A program made the translations under genes and the position numbers. From Actinomycetales bacterium (GTDB taxonomy: Bacteria; Actinomycetota; Actinomycetes; Mycobacteriales; Mycobacteriaceae), in the NCBI GenBank assembly GCA_012838715.1, contig DUOR01000417.1, positions 1-7,529 on the forward strand: a DNA stretch of 7,529 bases, read 5' to 3'. The notes beneath the pieces are model-generated. The model was not told the origin of the DNA. It saw only the letters and a program-made list of their open reading frames with translations, and made no database searches. How positions within the stretch are numbered: position 1 is the stretch's first letter; each line of letters starts with the position of its first letter. Shown here one piece after another: positions 6,152 through 7,529 of the stretch.

Positions 6152-6835
6152 ATGCACTTTAGGGGCATCCACATCATCACCGGCACCCGCGCCGGGGTCG
6201 GCAAGACCACCGCCACCGCGGCGTTCGTCGCCCAGGCGATGGCGGCCGGCGAGGATCCCATCGTGGTCAAGCTCGCCCAAACCGGCGAGTCCGAAGGGGA
6301 GGGCTCACTGGAGAACATCCGCCGCCTCACCGGCTGCGGCAACACCCACGAATTCGCCCGCTACCCCGACGAGCTGCCGCCCGCATTCGCCGCCCGCCGC
6401 GCCGAACTGCCGGAACTCGACCTCGACGAAACCGCCGACCGCCTCCGAGACCTCGCCGCCGACGGCCAGCCCGTGTTCGTCGAAGGCACCGGCGGCGTGC
6501 TCGTGCGCATCTCCAACTGGTCCATCGCGGAACTCGCCGCCGAGCTCGGCGCGCCCGTCACCGTCGTGACCTCGCCCATCCCCGGCAGCCTCAACAGCTC
6601 CGAGCTGACCATCGAGGCCTGCCGCGCCCGCGGCCTGGACATCACCGGCGTCGTCATCGGCGAGGTCCCCGAGGAGAAGGACCTCTCCGCCGAATGCGTC
6701 ATCGAGCAGATTCCGCTGATGGTCTCCGCCCCGCTGCTGGCCATGATCCCGGAGGGCGCCGAAGACCTCGAGCGCGAAGAATTCCTCGGCCGCGCCGCCG
6801 GCTGGTTCCAGGGCGCCCGCGCCAGCCTGGACTAA
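6152..6835 (+). CDS. bioD: ATP-dependent dethiobiotin synthetase BioD
   Basis: This 227-residue enzyme carries out the penultimate step of biotin synthesis in the cytoplasm: it closes the ureido ring of 7,8-diaminopelargonate with CO2 and ATP to give dethiobiotin, the substrate of BioB. Visible motifs are the P-loop GTRAGVGKTT (11-20), the substrate-binding lysine in VVKLAQTGE (K40), RRLTG (57-61), FAARRAELP (79-87), VEGTGGVLVR (110-119, with the metal/phosphate-contacting E111) and GSLNSSELTIEA (145-156). KLxQTGE and the VEGxGGxLVR pattern match C. glutamicum BioD as I recall it. The length is normal (about 220-230). Arg13 replaces the Asp of the E. coli GTDTGVGKT loop. bioA does not precede it, although C. 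glutamicum has a bioA-bioD unit, so bioD here is probably transcribed alone from its own promoter, with a terminator 88 bp downstream. Confidence 0.95.
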   Translation: MHFRGIHIITGTRAGVGKTTATAAFVAQAMAAGEDPIVVKLAQTGESEGEGSLENIRRLTGCGNTHEFARYPDELPPAFAARRAELPELDLDETADRLRDLAADGQPVFVEGTGGVLVRISNWSIAELAAELGAPVTVVTSPIPGSLNSSELTIEACRARGLDITGVVIGEVPEEKDLSAECVIEQIPLMVSAPLLAMIPEGAEDLEREEFLGRAAGWFQGARASLD

Positions 6836-6872
6836 CGCTGGATTAGCGCTGGATTAGCGCTGGCCTAGCGCT
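6829..6872 (+). repeat. Four tandem 11-bp repeats overlapping the bioD stop codon
   Basis: Copies are GGACTAACGCT (6829-6839), GGATTAGCGCT (6840-6850), the same again (6851-6861) and GGCCTAGCGCT (6862-6872). The first copy contains the last coding bases and TAA stop of bioD. Because the period is 11, the TAA/TAG triplets at 6833, 6844 and 6855 fall in three different frames. Copies 2-4 end in the palindrome AGCGCT. Confidence 0.9.
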
Positions 6873-6923
6873 CGGCCACCACCGGGCCGCGGGGCCGGAT
6901 TCGCCGCCGCGCCGGCTACTTTT

Positions 6924-6967
6924 CGGAGGTCACCGCAGCTTCTTCGGCCGCGGTGGCCTCCGCTTTT
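6924..6967 (+). terminator. Intrinsic terminator downstream of bioD
   Basis: A 13-bp stem pairs 6924-6936 with 6950-6962 and contains a single G-U wobble (6930/6956). The loop is 13 nt and CTTTTCGTT follows directly. The T-tract is on the right only, so it works for plus-strand transcripts and should end the bioD message. Confidence 0.75.
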
Positions 6968-7152
6968 CGTTGCCATCGCCGAATTTTTAGGCCGCCGACG
7001 GCGGAACTCCCTGAAATGCCCGCAGAGCGCTTTCCGACGTCGCGATGGGCCTCAACCCCGGAACCGGGTCCATCGCCGCAGCGGCGCTGTGAGGGCCGAT
7101 TCCGGGCGTTGCCGCGAAACGGATTTTCGGCGCCGCGGAGGTCTGGGGCAAG
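6968..7152. other. Stretch without a recognisable gene
   Basis: No frame here looks coding. The only small signals are the 11-bp word CGCGAAACGGA at 7113-7123, which recurs at 7182-7192 in the loop of the first inverted repeat, and short GC-rich dyads. It lies between the bioD terminator and the repeat element. Confidence 0.5.
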
Positions 7153-7286
7153 GCACCAAGTTCGCGGTTATTCCCGCTTTTCGCGAAACGGAATAACCGC
7201 CATTTTGGTGCGTTTTGCCCTCTTTCGCACCAAGTTCGCGGTTATTTCATTTTTCGCGGGGGCGATATAACCGCAAGCTTGGCGAG
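7153..7286. repeat. Two tandem copies of a long inverted-repeat (hairpin) element
   Basis: A 22-nt unit begins GCACCAA and ends GCGGTTATTCC. It occurs at 7153-7174 (+), 7190-7211 (inverted, 19/22 identical), 7227-7248 (+, 21/22 identical) and about 7265-7283 (inverted, 16/19 identical). Each plus/minus pair forms a hairpin with a 15-16 nt loop that contains TTTTCGCG. The two hairpins repeat with a 74-bp period. They are richer in A+T than their surroundings and lie where bioD and a possible minus-strand gene converge, a typical site for REP/BIME-like elements. No T-tract follows in either direction. Whether it recurs elsewhere in the genome cannot be seen here. Confidence 0.8.
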
Positions 7287-7295
7287 CAGTGCTCT

Positions 7296-7508
7296 TTAAG
7301 CGTGATCCGGGCGCCCCGCGGCGTGGTTGGAGGGCTCCCATGGGCCTCCGATGGGGTGCCGGGTGGCCTGGCAGTGGCCCGGTTGCTCGTTGGCGCGGTC
7401 GGGAAGGGGCCGGGGCGGGGCCATCAAGTGGCAGATGGCGCCATTGGGGGAGTTGAAGCTGGTGGGGTCGGTGAGGTTGAGCGGCGGGGCGGGGTGTCGG
7501 GGCCCGGG
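7296..7508 (-). pseudogene. Possible 3' remnant of a minus-strand gene, unidentified
   Basis: The minus frame from just after a TGA (7509-7511) to a TAA (7296-7298) has about 70 codons. In its last 60 or so, nearly 90% of third positions are G or C, with lower values at positions one and two, as in the intact genes here. The translation includes TSFNSPNGAICHLMAPPRP and CQATRHPIGGPWEPSNH. No good start codon exists; the first ATG (7424) would give only 42 residues. The in-frame TGA suggests a frameshifted or decayed gene entering from the right. SPNG followed by a Pro-rich stretch recalls the tail of DUF222/HNH (13E12-type) proteins, but that is a guess. Confidence 0.28.
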
Positions 7509-7529
7509 TCACCGGGCGGCGGGGCGGGA

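Noticed and set aside
5874..6152. Minus-strand open frame of 92 codons opposite the bioD leader
   Set aside because: No third-position bias or motif. The region is better explained by promoter and RNA-structure signals.
6953..7270. Plus-strand open frame of 105 codons after bioD
   Set aside because: It starts inside the terminator hairpin and runs through the inverted repeats. No ribosome site or domain is visible.
7153..7286. CRISPR array
   Set aside because: The units alternate in orientation and there are only four, so this is a hairpin element and not repeats with unique spacers.
7168..7512. Minus-strand open frame of 114 codons
   Set aside because: It is Pro/Arg/His-rich and crosses the hairpin element. 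The adjacent minus frame ending at 7296 has much better coding statistics.

Overview
The window is high-GC DNA that looks like a Corynebacterium or close relative (Corynebacteriales). This is inferred from four things: GC-rich third codon positions, an AspT-family carrier resembling C. glutamicum SucE, a ScpB with corynebacterial motifs, and a BioD with the KLxQTGE motif instead of the enterobacterial KPVxTG. No rRNA, tRNA, insertion sequence or CRISPR array is visible.

Layout. (1) Positions 1-3448, minus strand: a very large gene that runs off the left edge. Read 5' to 3' it has an Mrr-like nuclease, a superfamily 2 helicase-type ATPase, a helical coupler and an N6-adenine methyltransferase. 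This is the domain order of single-chain Type ISP restriction-modification enzymes (LlaGI/LlaBIII type). The target-recognition end lies outside the window. (2) Positions 3525-5186, minus strand: an AspT/YidE/YbjL-family carrier, 76 bp upstream of the restriction gene and on the same strand. (3) A 56-bp divergent promoter region. (4) Positions 5243-5797, plus strand: scpB, without scpA or rluB beside it. (5) Positions 5798-6151: a GC-rich repeat patch, then a bioD promoter and structured leader. (6) Positions 6152-6835: bioD. (7) Positions 6836-7529: no clear intact gene. This part holds an 11-bp tandem repeat on the bioD stop codon, an intrinsic terminator, two tandem copies of a long inverted repeat, and a minus-strand stretch with coding-like base composition that may be the broken 3' end of a gene.

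The genes do not form one pathway. The carrier and the restriction enzyme may share a transcript, since no promoter is visible between them. scpB and the carrier start from a compact divergent region in which each start codon lies 7-8 nt behind a TANNNT -10 box, so both may be made from leaderless mRNAs.

The most interesting part is the bioD leader. A 10-bp and a 9-bp perfect inverted repeat interlock between 6009 and 6071 in the topology of an H-type pseudoknot. They begin a few bases after a predicted transcription start, overlap a seven-codon open frame, and sit beside a TGAAC-type sequence resembling the corynebacterial BioQ operator. This could be a regulatory RNA or a compound operator. 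The second unexplained structure is the duplicated hairpin element at 7153-7286.
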